Shown here in pieces: positions 31,299-39,755 of a stretch of 64,000 nt of DNA; positions within the stretch are counted from its first letter, which is position 1, and every line of letters begins with the position of its first letter. The translations under genes were made by a program, and so were the position numbers. The DNA comes from Lactobacillus rodentium (GTDB taxonomy: Bacteria > Bacillota > Bacilli > Lactobacillales > Lactobacillaceae), in contig NZ_BFBY01000007.1 in the NCBI RefSeq assembly GCF_003423665.1, positions 1 through 64,000 of the forward strand, in the 5' to 3' direction. The notes below the pieces were generated by a model. It did no database searches. It worked only from the letters and a program-made list of their open reading frames with translations, and was not told the DNA's origin.

Positions 31299-32340
31299 TA
31301 GTTAACACTCCTTTATTTAATTTGGTTACTACAACATTTTTATCTTCCAGGAATTTAATTGCCGTTTTTTGTTTATCTTGATCAAGATTAAGTAAAACAG
31401 CTAAGGTTCCGATTGCTTCCCCACTTAGAACTTCAACATTTCCATACAGAATACTTGATTTTGTATCTAATGCTTCATCTAAATCAGCCACAATAGATTT
31501 TGTTACATCATCTATCTTATAGACTAACTGATACAATTCTTCATTATCTGTTAAGGCATCAAAGTGATAAGTATTTAAAATATGTTGAGCTTCTAAGGCA
31601 CCACCAACAAATTGTTTGGTTAATTCATTTTGAGGATGAAGATATACTTCACGCAAGTTGCCGTGTTCAACAATCTTACCATTTTCCATTACGGCAATTT
31701 TATTCGCTACTCGTTTGACAGCATCCATTTCATGTGTAATCAAAACAACTGTTAATTTTAATTCTTTATTTAATTTATAAAGTAAATCCAAAATTTGATT
31801 AGTTGTTTTAGGGTCTAAAGCACTAGTAGCTTCATCAGAAATTAAAATATCTGGTTCATTTGCTAGGGCCCGAGCAATTGCTACTCTTTGCTGTTGACCC
31901 CCTGATAGTTGGGCTGGATAAGAATCAGCAAATTCTTTTAAGCCAACCAAATCTAATAAGTGCAGTGCTCTTTTTTCTAATTCATTATCTTTTAACTTGG
32001 CATGTTTTAAAGCAAAAGCCACATTTTCAATCACAGTTGCTTCATTTAATAAGTTAAAATGTTGGAAAATCATACCAATTTTTTTACGTTCATCTTGTAA
32101 TTTACGGTTAGAAATTGTTTGATGATGATTAGCAAATAACTCCGTGCCATTCACAGTTACAGAACCATTACTAGGTTCTTGAAGTAAGTTAATCGTTCTA
32201 ACTAAAGTTGATTTACCTGCTCCAGAAAAGCCAATAATTCCATAAATATCCCCTTTTTCTACTTGGAGACTAACATCATTAACGGCTTTGTTACCATCAA
32301 ATTCTACATCGATATTTTTTAAGTCAATTTGTACGCTCAT
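31291..32340 (-). CDS. metN: Methionine ABC transporter ATP-binding protein
   Basis: 349 residues. Walker [10 protein letters not shown] near 38, Q-loop MIFQHFNLL near 90, signature [16 protein letters not shown] near 144, Walker [14 protein letters not shown] near 164 and the H-loop [13 protein letters not shown] near 199. A C-terminal NIL regulatory domain (residues 265-345) senses methionine in homologues. It is the ATPase of the metQNI importer. Confidence 0.95.
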   Translation of the reverse strand: MSVQIDLKNIDVEFDGNKAVNDVSLQVEKGDIYGIIGFSGAGKSTLVRTINLLQEPSNGSVTVNGTELFANHHQTISNRKLQDERKKIGMIFQHFNLLNEATVIENVAFALKHAKLKDNELEKRALHLLDLVGLKEFADSYPAQLSGGQQQRVAIARALANEPDILISDEATSALDPKTTNQILDLLYKLNKELKLTVVLITHEMDAVKRVANKIAVMENGKIVEHGNLREVYLHPQNELTKQFVGGALEAQHILNTYHFDALTDNEELYQLVYKIDDVTKSIVADLDEALDTKSSILYGNVEVLSGEAIGTLAVLLNLDQDKQKTAIKFLEDKNVVVTKLNKGVLTND

Positions 32341-32350
32341 TGTTACCCTC

Positions 32351-33211
32351 CTATTTTAACTTAACTCCCCAAGCTGGTAATTGCGTCTTACCATAAAGTT
32401 TTTGTGTTAATTGCTTAGTTTTTTCGGTTTGGAAAGCTTTTACTACATCTTTATAAATTTTATTATTCTTATCCTCTTTTCGAGCAACAATAATATTTAT
32501 CCATTGTTCTGAATCTTTATTTAAAGGTTCAATATATATAGTTTCCTTATCACCTAAGTGAGCTGCTTGAACATAAGTATTATTAATGATACTTGCATCA
32601 ACATCATCAAGAACCCTAGCAGTTTGCTCAGCTGCAACTTCTTTAATTTTTAAATGTTTAGGATTACTGGTAATATCAGCAATTGTAGCAAGTTTAACAT
32701 TCTTCTTTAATTTAATTAAACCAGCATTTTTTAATACATAAAGGGCTCTAGATTCATTAGTTGAATCGTTAGGAACTGCAATGGTTGCACCATCTGGAAG
32801 ATCTTTGATGTTTTTATATTTTTTGGAATAAACTCTGATTGGAGCAATATAAGTTTTACCAATTGGAGTTAAAGTACCATGATTTGCTTCATTCCATGCA
32901 TCTAAAAATGCATAATGTTGAAAAGAATTTAGGTCGATATCACCATTAGCAAGAGCTTTATTTGGCTGAGTATAATCAGAAAAATTCTTTAATTTAATCG
33001 TAATACCATATTTTTGTTTAGCATCTTTTTGGACACTCTTCCAAATAGTTTCATCTTGTTTAGATAGTCCCACGACACCTACGGTCACTACCTTTGATTG
33101 CGTTTTATGTGTTCCTAACGGATTGGGAGCAAAACTAAACCATCCGGCAACTATAATCAAAACACCTACTATTGCCCAAATAATCCGATTTCTAACTCTT
33201 TTCTTATGCAT
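32351..33211 (-). CDS. metQ: Methionine-binding protein of the MetNI transporter
   Basis: NlpA-family substrate-binding protein, 286 residues from the ATG at 33211, which has an AGGAGG site six bases upstream. The N-terminal segment (residues 1-30, [20 protein letters not shown]) is a hydrophobic anchor without a lipobox cysteine, unlike most Gram-positive MetQ lipoproteins. Family motifs are [19 protein letters not shown] near 41, [15 protein letters not shown] near 90 and AIVNNTY-like [14 protein letters not shown] near 207. Expression is controlled by the Met T-box just upstream. Confidence 0.92.
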   Translation of the reverse strand: MHKKRVRNRIIWAIVGVLIIVAGWFSFAPNPLGTHKTQSKVVTVGVVGLSKQDETIWKSVQKDAKQKYGITIKLKNFSDYTQPNKALANGDIDLNSFQHYAFLDAWNEANHGTLTPIGKTYIAPIRVYSKKYKNIKDLPDGATIAVPNDSTNESRALYVLKNAGLIKLKKNVKLATIADITSNPKHLKIKEVAAEQTARVLDDVDASIINNTYVQAAHLGDKETIYIEPLNKDSEQWINIIVARKEDKNNKIYKDVVKAFQTEKTKQLTQKLYGKTQLPAWGVKLK

Positions 33212-33234
33212 TTTCTTTCCTCCTAACAAAAATT

Positions 33235-33515
33235 AAGAAATAAAAAAGCACTCATCCTAATAAAAAGGACGAGTGCTTCGTGTTACCACCTTTATTTATT
33301 ATTTACTCACGTAAATAACCTTCGTAAGTAGCTCTAAAATAGAATTACTTTGCCTTGTTAACGAGAGCAACCCCGTCAGAAACTAATTATTCGTCTCTGC
33401 CATTGCAATTTCAGCCCATGTTCAAAGTAAATTTCTATCTATTTGCACCAACCATAGACTCTCTAAAAGTAAATTTAGCTTTTACTCTGCTGAAGAAATG
33501 TTTAAAAATAATTGT
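33235..33515 (-). promoter_or_regulatory. Methionine T-box leader of metQNI
   Basis: The minus-strand leader has a T-box sequence ggtggtaacacg at about 33271-33282, a slightly unusual form with UGGUAACACG instead of the usual UGGNACCGCG. A terminator hairpin follows (gcactcgtcct / aggatgagtgc plus T-tract) at about 33240-33270. The specifier reads ATG followed by G (33417-33419). AG-bulge agagagtc is at about 33465-33472. Uncharged tRNA-Met would turn on the transporter. Confidence 0.88.
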
Positions 33516-33522
33516 TAAAAAT

Positions 33523-33551
33523 ATAATAAATTCTTCATTTGAATTCGTCAA
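33523..33551 (-). promoter_or_regulatory. Promoter of the metQNI operon
   Basis: TTGACG at 33551-33546 and TATTAT at 33528-33523 on the minus strand with a 17-base spacer, just upstream of the Met T-box. Confidence 0.75.
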
Positions 33552-33599
33552 GTCTTTTTTAATATTTTTTTAGAATTATTTCATAAATCCCTTTTTTGG

Positions 33600-33680
33600 G
33601 CAAAAAAAAATCGGATTGCTCCGAAATTGTTGAGAAAAACATGTTGTTGAGAAGATATCGAGGGCCTTCCGCCTTCGATA
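33600..33680 (-). ncRNA. Candidate small RNA with its own promoter and terminator
   Basis: On the minus strand an extended -10 promoter (tgctataat, TATAAT at 33691-33686) precedes about 80 bases with no good ORF. These hold a 5' hairpin with stem tatcga / tcgata, an inner GGC/GCC pairing and a GGAAG loop (33655-33680), a single-stranded region with two copies of ttctcaacaa, and a canonical terminator stem tcgga / tccga followed by nine T residues. It sits in the 638-base gap between the bile salt hydrolase gene and metQ. I know of no named RNA that it matches. Confidence 0.55.
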
Positions 33681-33691
33681 CATTGATTATA

Positions 33692-33848
33692 GCACACAAA
33701 AAGTTATTTTAAAATGCTTTTTTTCGTTATTTAATAACCATATTAGCAATTTTGGGAAGTTAGTATCGTTAATATATCAACATTTAGCTTGTTTTTTATA
33801 ACAACTCAGAATTAATCCGATTTAATAATTTTAAAGTTATTAAGTTAT
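33692..33848. other. AT-rich remainder of the metQ to bile salt hydrolase gap
   Basis: No reading frame or strong terminator is seen here. Short AT inverted repeats (ttaataa / ttattaa and gttatt / aataac) lie downstream of the bile salt hydrolase gene and may be weak ends of its transcript. Confidence 0.4.
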
Positions 33849-34826
33849 TTAATTTTGATAATTAATTGTTTGAGACTTTTTAGTTGCGTATGAACTTAAT
33901 TCACTACCATCTAAATCTTCTTTATGCATGTCAACAGCAGCAATTTGGTTATCTTCATAAGTATTGTAGTAATACATACCTGTTTCAAGATTCATACAAT
34001 CAGAATAAATGGTATATTCAAAACTATTTGGTGCTACTTCATCCAAGCCCTTAGGTTGAGCTACAGATTCAAGTACATGGAAATAGTTGGTAACATTTTC
34101 ATCTTCACTTTTACCTTTAGGAGCATGTTGTAAAGCAAAGGCTACTTTAACGAAACGTCCTTCGGAATCCATTCCACCTGGTAAATTATGAGTGCCAAGT
34201 GAACGACTATAGTAGTTAATATCAATATCTGGTAGTAAGGTATTTTTTGGCTCTCCCGGGGTAATGCCTGCATAGTTACCAAGGTTAAGTAATTGTTGTG
34301 GGAATGATGGATTATTAGTTAAGACATGGGTAGGATTATCGTACACATGAAGACCATCAGCATCTGGTTCAACTACAATACTTGCACCTGTTTTATCTCC
34401 TAAAATCCAGTGTAAAGGTGAAGGTTGAGTTTCTTTTGAAAAAGCCTCATTAGTAATGTTAAGATTCTTCATTAATTCTTTTGCTTCAGCAACTGTTTTT
34501 GCTTGTCCCAAAATGTATGGGATAAATTCAAAAGATGCAACATTGGTCATCTTTGGATTAGATGGATTATAGACAGCATTGCCTGAATATGCTAGACCTG
34601 CCATTCCCAACCCTGCTTCATTAGCCGCATCAAAATACAATGGATAATTATCAGCAACCATCGCCATCCCAATTAAAGCTAAGTGAGATTTCATAGCTGG
34701 AACTTCACGAAATTTAAATTCATAGTTTCGTGGAGTTACAGTTACTTCTTGTCCAAAAGTAATTTCCAAGTCTAAATTACGGCCAAAATAATGATTTGAT
34801 GAATTATATAAAATTCCAGTACACAT
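33849..34826 (-). CDS. Choloylglycine hydrolase family protein (bile salt hydrolase)
   Basis: Ntn-hydrolase of 325 residues with the catalytic Cys2 exposed after Met removal (MCTGILYN). Arg16 and Asp19 (FGRNLDLE), Asn near 172 (VLTNNPSF) and Arg near 226 (GRFVKVAF) match catalytic positions of bile salt hydrolases. One difference is visible: the usual AGLN motif reads AGLA here (Ala79), where bile salt hydrolases have Asn and penicillin V acylases often have Tyr. Cytosolic, no signal peptide. Most likely it deconjugates bile salts, but this change makes the substrate less certain. Confidence 0.85.
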   Translation of the reverse strand: MCTGILYNSSNHYFGRNLDLEITFGQEVTVTPRNYEFKFREVPAMKSHLALIGMAMVADNYPLYFDAANEAGLGMAGLAYSGNAVYNPSNPKMTNVASFEFIPYILGQAKTVAEAKELMKNLNITNEAFSKETQPSPLHWILGDKTGASIVVEPDADGLHVYDNPTHVLTNNPSFPQQLLNLGNYAGITPGEPKNTLLPDIDINYYSRSLGTHNLPGGMDSEGRFVKVAFALQHAPKGKSEDENVTNYFHVLESVAQPKGLDEVAPNSFEYTIYSDCMNLETGMYYYNTYEDNQIAAVDMHKEDLDGSELSSYATKKSQTINYQN

Positions 34827-34887
34827 ATTTTTCTCCTTTTCCCTGCTACTATACTTGTTTCTTATTTTACTACATACTTAATATATT

Positions 34888-34920
34888 AAAAAGAGTTCAC
34901 TTACTGTGAACTCTTTGATT
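34888..34920. terminator. terminator after the ABC-F gene
   Basis: aagagttcac / gtgaactctt with a 5-base loop and flanking A/T runs, just after the ABC-F stop on the minus strand. Confidence 0.75.
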
Positions 34921-34925
34921 TTTTA

Positions 34926-36548
34926 TTAATAAATACTTTTTACTTTTTCTTGCACTTCAGGTCGAGAAATAAATTCATCATAAGTCATATCAGGACGACT
35001 AACAATTCCTTTTGGCCCTACTTCAATAATATGGTTAGCAATGGTTTCAATAAATTCATGATCATGAGATGTAAATAAGATTGATCCTTGATAATCAGTT
35101 AAGGCATCGTTTAAAGAAGTAATTGATTCTAAATCTAAGTGATTTGTAGGATCATCCATAATTAAAACATTAGCTGGTTCAAGCATCATACGTGATAACT
35201 GACAGCGAACTTTTTCACCACCAGAAAGAACTTTAATTTGTTTTTCAATCTCGTCACCACTAAACAGCATACGTCCTAAGAAACCGCGTAAAAAGGTATT
35301 ATCATCTTGCTCCTTAGTCGCATATTGACGCAACCAGTCTAAAATTGAAAGTTCATCATTATTAAAGTTAGCATTTAAATCACGTGACATATAATTAAAT
35401 GCTGTTGTTTGTCCCCAGGTCACTGTACCCGTATCTGGTTTTATTTTTCCAGCAATAATATTTAACAATGCTGTGGTAATACGAGTATCTTGGGATAAAA
35501 ATGCAACTTTGTCTCCTGAATTAAGTGTAAAAGAAACATTATCTAATAGCTTTTCGCCTTCCACACTGTAAGAGACATTTTCTACTTTAAGTAAATCATT
35601 ACCTAAGTCACGATGCATATCAAATTTAACATAGGGATACTTTCTCAATGAAGGTTTAATATCATCAAGGGTAATTTTATCTAATTGCTTTTTACGTGAA
35701 GTAGCTTGCTTTGATTTAGATGCATTAGCTGAAAAACGTGCAATAAATTCTTGTAATTCTTTGATCTTTTCTTCTTTTTTGGCATTTTGATTAGCAGCCA
35801 ATTCATTTGCCAATTTACTAGATTCATACCAAAAGTCATAATTACCAACGTACAGTTGAATCTTTCCTTTATCGACATCACACATTTGGGTACATACTTG
35901 ATTCAAAAAGTGACGGTCGTGAGAAACAACTAAAACAATATTTGGATAATCAGCTAAAAAGTTTTCAAGCCAATCGATGGTATGAACATCCAAACCATTT
36001 GTTGGTTCATCCAAAAGTAAGATATCAGGATTACCAAATAATGCTTGGGCTAAAAGAACTTTAACCTTCTCAGCTTCTGATAGTTCACTCATTAAAACTT
36101 GATGCTTTGCTTCCGGAATTCCTAAAGATTGTAATAACTTCGAAGCATCAGCTTCAGCATTCCAGCCATCAAGTTCAGCAAACTTACCTTCTAATTCGGC
36201 AGCCCTTACTCCATCTTCATCACCAAAATCTGGTTTAGCGTATAGTGCATCCTTTTCCTGCATCACATCATAAAGTTCTTTATGACCTTGAATAACAGTT
36301 TGAAGGACCGTAAAATCTTCAAATGCAAAGTGATCCTGGTTCAAGCTAGACATTCTTTCATTAGGCCCAATACTAATATTTCCAGTCGTTGGATCTAGTT
36401 TACCTTCAAGTAGTTTTAAGAAAGTAGATTTACCTGCACCATTAGCGCCAATAATTCCGTAACAGTTACCAGGTGTAAATTTTAAGTTAACATCTTCATA
36501 CAAAGTACGTCCTGATAAATTTAAACTTAAGTCAGATACTGTAATCAA
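34926..36548 (-). CDS. ABC-F family ATPase (YkpA/YbiT-like)
   Basis: 540 residues with two nucleotide-binding domains and no membrane spans. NBD1 has Walker A GANGAGKST near residue 36 and Walker B ILLLDEPTNGLD near 182, with a signature that reads LSEAE instead of LSGGE. NBD2 (from about 315) has signature LSGGEKVRCQLSRMML and Walker B VLIMDDPTNHLD, but its Walker A position reads FLSQDTRITTALL, which lacks the GxxGxGKS core. ABC-F proteins act on the ribosome. The linker near residues 240-300 is charged and helical. A resistance function is not indicated. Confidence 0.88.
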   Translation of the reverse strand: MITVSDLSLNLSGRTLYEDVNLKFTPGNCYGIIGANGAGKSTFLKLLEGKLDPTTGNISIGPNERMSSLNQDHFAFEDFTVLQTVIQGHKELYDVMQEKDALYAKPDFGDEDGVRAAELEGKFAELDGWNAEADASKLLQSLGIPEAKHQVLMSELSEAEKVKVLLAQALFGNPDILLLDEPTNGLDVHTIDWLENFLADYPNIVLVVSHDRHFLNQVCTQMCDVDKGKIQLYVGNYDFWYESSKLANELAANQNAKKEEKIKELQEFIARFSANASKSKQATSRKKQLDKITLDDIKPSLRKYPYVKFDMHRDLGNDLLKVENVSYSVEGEKLLDNVSFTLNSGDKVAFLSQDTRITTALLNIIAGKIKPDTGTVTWGQTTAFNYMSRDLNANFNNDELSILDWLRQYATKEQDDNTFLRGFLGRMLFSGDEIEKQIKVLSGGEKVRCQLSRMMLEPANVLIMDDPTNHLDLESITSLNDALTDYQGSILFTSHDHEFIETIANHIIEVGPKGIVSRPDMTYDEFISRPEVQEKVKSIY

Positions 36549-36625
36549 ATATATTAATCCTTTCTACTTAACAATTTTTCAATTGCTTAAGTATAGCAAA
36601 TTTTTATCAAAGTGCCTAGCTGGAA

Positions 36626-36931
36626 TTAATGCAAACTTGTCAAAAATGCTAAAAGACCAAAAACAATTCCTGGTACATTAGCCCAAAAAATTGGCCAATC
36701 TCTCTCTTTTTTCATTAAGGCATAAGCAACCCAAAAAATACAGTTAATCATCGCTACTAAGGGTTGAATTGGACTACCATATTGACCATGTAAATTATCA
36801 AAAATCTGTGGAATATATGAGACGTACATCAAAATTGAAATAAATGATGCAATTCTCCCTATTCCTTCAACAAATTTACTATCTTCCATAGTATTTTCTT
36901 GCTTAATTTCTTTTTTATTATCTTCTTTCAT
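36626..36931 (-). CDS. SemiSWEET-type sugar transporter (PQ-loop)
   Basis: 101 residues with an acidic/basic N-terminal extension (residues 1-20) and three membrane spans. The PQ motif SYIPQIFDN near residue 39 and the FWVAYALMKKERDWPIFWAN part near 67-85 match SemiSWEET proteins, which form dimers and let sugars equilibrate across the membrane. An AAGGAG site precedes ATG at 36931. Confidence 0.85.
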   Translation of the reverse strand: MKEDNKKEIKQENTMEDSKFVEGIGRIASFISILMYVSYIPQIFDNLHGQYGSPIQPLVAMINCIFWVAYALMKKERDWPIFWANVPGIVFGLLAFLTSLH

Positions 36932-37025
36932 TATTTTCTCCTTTCCTTTGCTTTATATACTATTATATAAAATTATATTTTTATTTTTTCAAATGAACTA
37001 ATCTTTAAGAAATTTTAGGTAAAAG

Positions 37026-37055
37026 AAAAAGACTGATAAAAATCAGCCTTTTTAG
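37026..37055 (-). terminator. enolase terminator
   Basis: aaaaagactgat / atcagcctttttt with one internal mismatch and a 4-base loop; T-rich on the minus strand after the eno stop. Confidence 0.75.
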
Positions 37056-37076
37056 ATTAATTAAATTCTAAGTAAA

Positions 37077-38363
37077 TTAATCAAAGTCAACACTGTCTGG
37101 GAAGAATGCTAAGCGTTCGCCCTTACCAAGTTGTTCTTCGATTTCAAGTAAACGGTTGTACTTTTCAACACGTTCTGAACGAGCTGGAGCACCGGTCTTC
37201 AATTGACCACCGTTAATAGCAACAGCTAAATCAGCGATGAAGGTATCACCAGTTTCACCTGAACGGTGAGAAATCATAGTGTTGTAACCATTCTTACGTG
37301 AAAGACGAATAGTTTCAAGAGTTTCAGTAACAGTACCAATTTGGTTCAACTTAATTAATGAAGCGTTACCGGCACCTTCTTTAATAGCCTTCTTCAAAAG
37401 CTTAGGGTTAGTACAAATGAAGTCATCTAAAACGATTTGTAAACGATCTTTGTGACTTTCAGTAAACTTAACCATACCTTCAACATCGTTTTCATCGTAT
37501 GGGTCTTCCATAGAAATTAATTCTGGGAATTCTTCAAGTAACTTGTCGTAGTATTGAGCTAATTCTTCATCGTTCAATACTTTACCTTCCAAGTGGTACT
37601 TGCCGTCTTCTTTGTTGTAGAAGTAAGAAGCAGCACAGTCACAAGCAATGGCAATATCTTCACCTGGCTTGTAACCAGCCTTGATAATTGATTCGTGTAA
37701 TGCCTTTAAAGCTTCTTCTGAGTTCTTCATGTTAGGAGCGAAACCACCTTCGTCACCTAAACCAGTTTCATAACCCATATCTTCAAGAACTTTCTTCAAA
37801 GTGTGGTATACGTTAACAATCTTTTCAAAACCATCACGGAATGAAGTCTTGCTTACTGGAGTAATCATGAATTCTTGAATGTCGATACCGTTGTCAGCGT
37901 GTTCACCACCGTTAATAACGTTGTGGAAAGTTTGAGGCATTTCAAGATCAGTACCACCAAGGTAACGGTATAAAGGTTGGTGAGTATCTTTTGCAGCTGC
38001 AGCAGCAGTAGCCATAGATACACCTAAGATAGCGTTAGCACCAAGACGACCCTTGTTTGGAGTACCGTCTAAAGCAATCATAGTAGCATCAATGTTTGGT
38101 TGATCATGTGGATCTAAACCTTTTAATGCATCGTTGATTTCAGTGTTAACGTTGTTAACAGCGTTCATAACACCTTTACCACCAAGACGTGAACCACCAT
38201 CACGTAATTCAACGGCTTCGTTTTCACCAGTTGAAGCACCTGATGGAACTTCAGCCTTACCTACAACACCGTTTGAAAGAGTAACGAAAACTTCAACAGT
38301 TGGGTTACCACGTGAATCAAAGATTTCAAGTGCGTGTACATTTTCAATAACTGATTTGAGCAT
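37077..38363 (-). CDS. eno: Enolase
   Basis: Glycolytic 2-phosphoglycerate dehydratase, 428 residues. Motifs are SGASTGENEAVELRDG near residue 41, the catalytic GDEGGFAPN near 206, metal ligands ISMEDPYDEND near 286 and the signature LIKLNQIGTVTET near 335, then SHRSGETGDTFIAD near 368. Its codon use is strongly biased, as for a highly expressed gene. Enolase of lactobacilli can also be surface-bound. It is monocistronic with a structured leader. Confidence 0.97.
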   Translation of the reverse strand: MLKSVIENVHALEIFDSRGNPTVEVFVTLSNGVVGKAEVPSGASTGENEAVELRDGGSRLGGKGVMNAVNNVNTEINDALKGLDPHDQPNIDATMIALDGTPNKGRLGANAILGVSMATAAAAAKDTHQPLYRYLGGTDLEMPQTFHNVINGGEHADNGIDIQEFMITPVSKTSFRDGFEKIVNVYHTLKKVLEDMGYETGLGDEGGFAPNMKNSEEALKALHESIIKAGYKPGEDIAIACDCAASYFYNKEDGKYHLEGKVLNDEELAQYYDKLLEEFPELISMEDPYDENDVEGMVKFTESHKDRLQIVLDDFICTNPKLLKKAIKEGAGNASLIKLNQIGTVTETLETIRLSRKNGYNTMISHRSGETGDTFIADLAVAINGGQLKTGAPARSERVEKYNRLLEIEEQLGKGERLAFFPDSVDFD

Positions 38364-38503
38364 TAGTATAAAATCCTCCTTAGAATTTGTGGCGAAATAT
38401 ACAAACTAAATACATTGCTATCTAACCAATATATTCGTCACCTTTGGGCATTAGCCCTTTTGGACTACAAGATTATTTTAGAGCAAGATTGTGATGATGT
38501 AAA
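38364..38503 (-). promoter_or_regulatory. Promoter and structured 5' leader of eno
   Basis: TTTACA (38503-38498) and TAAAAT (38480-38475) with 17 bases between form a good promoter about 110 bases before the eno ATG. The leader holds a short hairpin gggc / gccc (38446-38457) and a longer imperfect stem between 38430-38441 and 38389-38401 (gtgacgaatata with tatatttcgccac). The AAGGAGG site follows it. Possible roles are mRNA stabilisation or regulation. Confidence 0.6.
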
Positions 38504-38536
38504 CTTATATCAAAAATTAATTATATTTTTTAACAA

Positions 38537-38565
38537 CAAAAAAAAGCTGGTCCTTAAACCAGCAT
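38537..38565 (-). terminator. terminator of the PAP2 gene
   Basis: gctggt / accagc with a 6-base loop followed by eight T residues on the minus strand. Confidence 0.85.
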
Positions 38566-39135
38566 TAAAAATTGTTGTGCAATTGCAAAACAGAAAAAGC
38601 CCAAAGTCGTTGCACCAATAATATCAGAAGGATAATGCGCTTTAGTTTTTAATCGAGAAATTACTACTAAGAACCATGTACCGATAATGGTCAAAAGTAA
38701 CAAAAAACCACCAAATTTTCCAAATAAGTGCCAAATAATTAACCCCATAATTGTGACACTTAGAACATGACCACTGGGAAAACTATATCCTAATCGGACC
38801 TGACTAGAATTTTGGGGACGCTGACGTTTAATTGCCCTCTTTAAAAAAATACCTAATAAATCTGTAAAAATTAAAGTAATTAAGACCCATTTACTTAGAT
38901 GGGGATGCCCAGTAATAAAAAGTAAGCCTGCCAAGAGAACATCCCATCCAGCAATTAACTTTGGCTCATTTATAAAAGTTATAATTTGCCATATTTTTGA
39001 ATCATTTTGTTTACCCAACTTATGGTGAAACCAACGATCATAAAAGTTAAACATGCGCGAATTTCTTATATTAAAAATTAGTAGTACTAGGATAAGACCC
39101 GCAATAAAAAAATCTAAATGAGAACTCAAATTCAC
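38554..39135 (-). CDS. PAP2-family membrane phosphatase
   Basis: 193 residues starting at GTG 39135, which is preceded by AGAGGT; a TTG at 39159 in frame has no ribosome binding site. About five to six spans. The phosphatase signature is visible: KRAIKRQRPQN near residue 103, YSFPSGHVLSVTIMG near 120 and the last motif RLKTKAHYPSDIIGAT near 160. The family dephosphorylates lipid phosphates such as undecaprenyl diphosphate or phosphatidylglycerophosphate; the substrate is not clear here. Confidence 0.85.
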   Translation of the reverse strand: MNLSSHLDFFIAGLILVLLIFNIRNSRMFNFYDRWFHHKLGKQNDSKIWQIITFINEPKLIAGWDVLLAGLLFITGHPHLSKWVLITLIFTDLLGIFLKRAIKRQRPQNSSQVRLGYSFPSGHVLSVTIMGLIIWHLFGKFGGFLLLLTIIGTWFLVVISRLKTKAHYPSDIIGATTLGFFCFAIAQQFLMLV

Positions 39136-39229
39136 TCTTCTACCTCTTATAAATATCAAATTTATTTTAGCAGGATTTGGTTAAAAAAGATCAGCTTTTA
39201 TCTTTAATAATGAATTTTAAATAATTTCT

Positions 39230-39257
39230 TTAACAATTCTTAATCTTTTGCTATACT
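39230..39257 (+). promoter_or_regulatory. Promoter of the first small membrane gene
   Basis: TTAACA at 39230-39235 and TATACT at 39252-39257 with a 16-base spacer and an extended TG. An almost identical cttttgctatact precedes the second paralogue at about 39710-39723. Confidence 0.65.
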
Positions 39258-39291
39258 AAAAAAGAATTTTTCTTTTATTTAGGAGGTTATT

Positions 39292-39645
39292 ATGAATAAC
39301 AAAAGTGCAAGAGGATTAGCGCTTACTAATGGACTTGTTGGATTAATTGGTGGAATTATTTTATTAATTGCTATTTGGTTAATGGGTCTAAGTTTTATCG
39401 TAAATGATGGTTTTGGTGGTTTTGTAACTGTCTTAGTATACATCATCAAGATTGCAATTTTAGTTTTAGGTATCATTGGCGCTGTTCAATTCAAAGAAGT
39501 TGAAGCTATTCATACTGCACCTAGCGTTCTTTTAATTGTAGGTGGTGCAATTTCACTTATTCCTTTATTAGGATGGGTTGGCGGAATTTTAGCCATCATT
39601 GGTGGAAGCATGTATCTTTCTGAAATGAAAAATATTGAAGCTTAA
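39292..39645 (+). CDS. Small membrane protein, first of two tandem paralogues
   Basis: 117 residues with four hydrophobic segments (about residues 10-32, 40-60, 70-90 and 92-108) and an AGGAGG site. The middle AILVLGIIGAVQFKEVEAIH and the conserved HTAPSVLLIVGGAI part are shared with the next gene. It resembles DUF4064-type membrane proteins; no function is known. A 40-base stretch (39509-39548) is identical to the paralogue. Confidence 0.75.
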   Translation: MNNKSARGLALTNGLVGLIGGIILLIAIWLMGLSFIVNDGFGGFVTVLVYIIKIAILVLGIIGAVQFKEVEAIHTAPSVLLIVGGAISLIPLLGWVGGILAIIGGSMYLSEMKNIEA

Positions 39646-39656
39646 ATAACTATTCG

Positions 39657-39692
39657 TGCACTAGAAGAATTAATCTTCTGGTGCTTTTTTTA
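39657..39692 (+). terminator. terminator between the two paralogues
   Basis: gcactagaaga / tcttctggtgc with one G-U pair and a 5-base loop, followed by T7. Confidence 0.85.
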
Positions 39693-39755
39693 TATTCCAA
39701 ATATTTATTACTTTTGCTATACTTTCTCTATGTTACATGAAAAGGAGATACAAAA

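Noticed and set aside
33570-33690. A 35-codon ORF in the candidate small RNA
   Set aside because: No Shine-Dalgarno site, and it runs through the terminator; the structure fits an RNA better.
38415-38621. Plus-strand ORF in the eno leader region
   Set aside because: It overlaps the eno promoter, leader and the PAP2 terminator and has no ribosome binding site.
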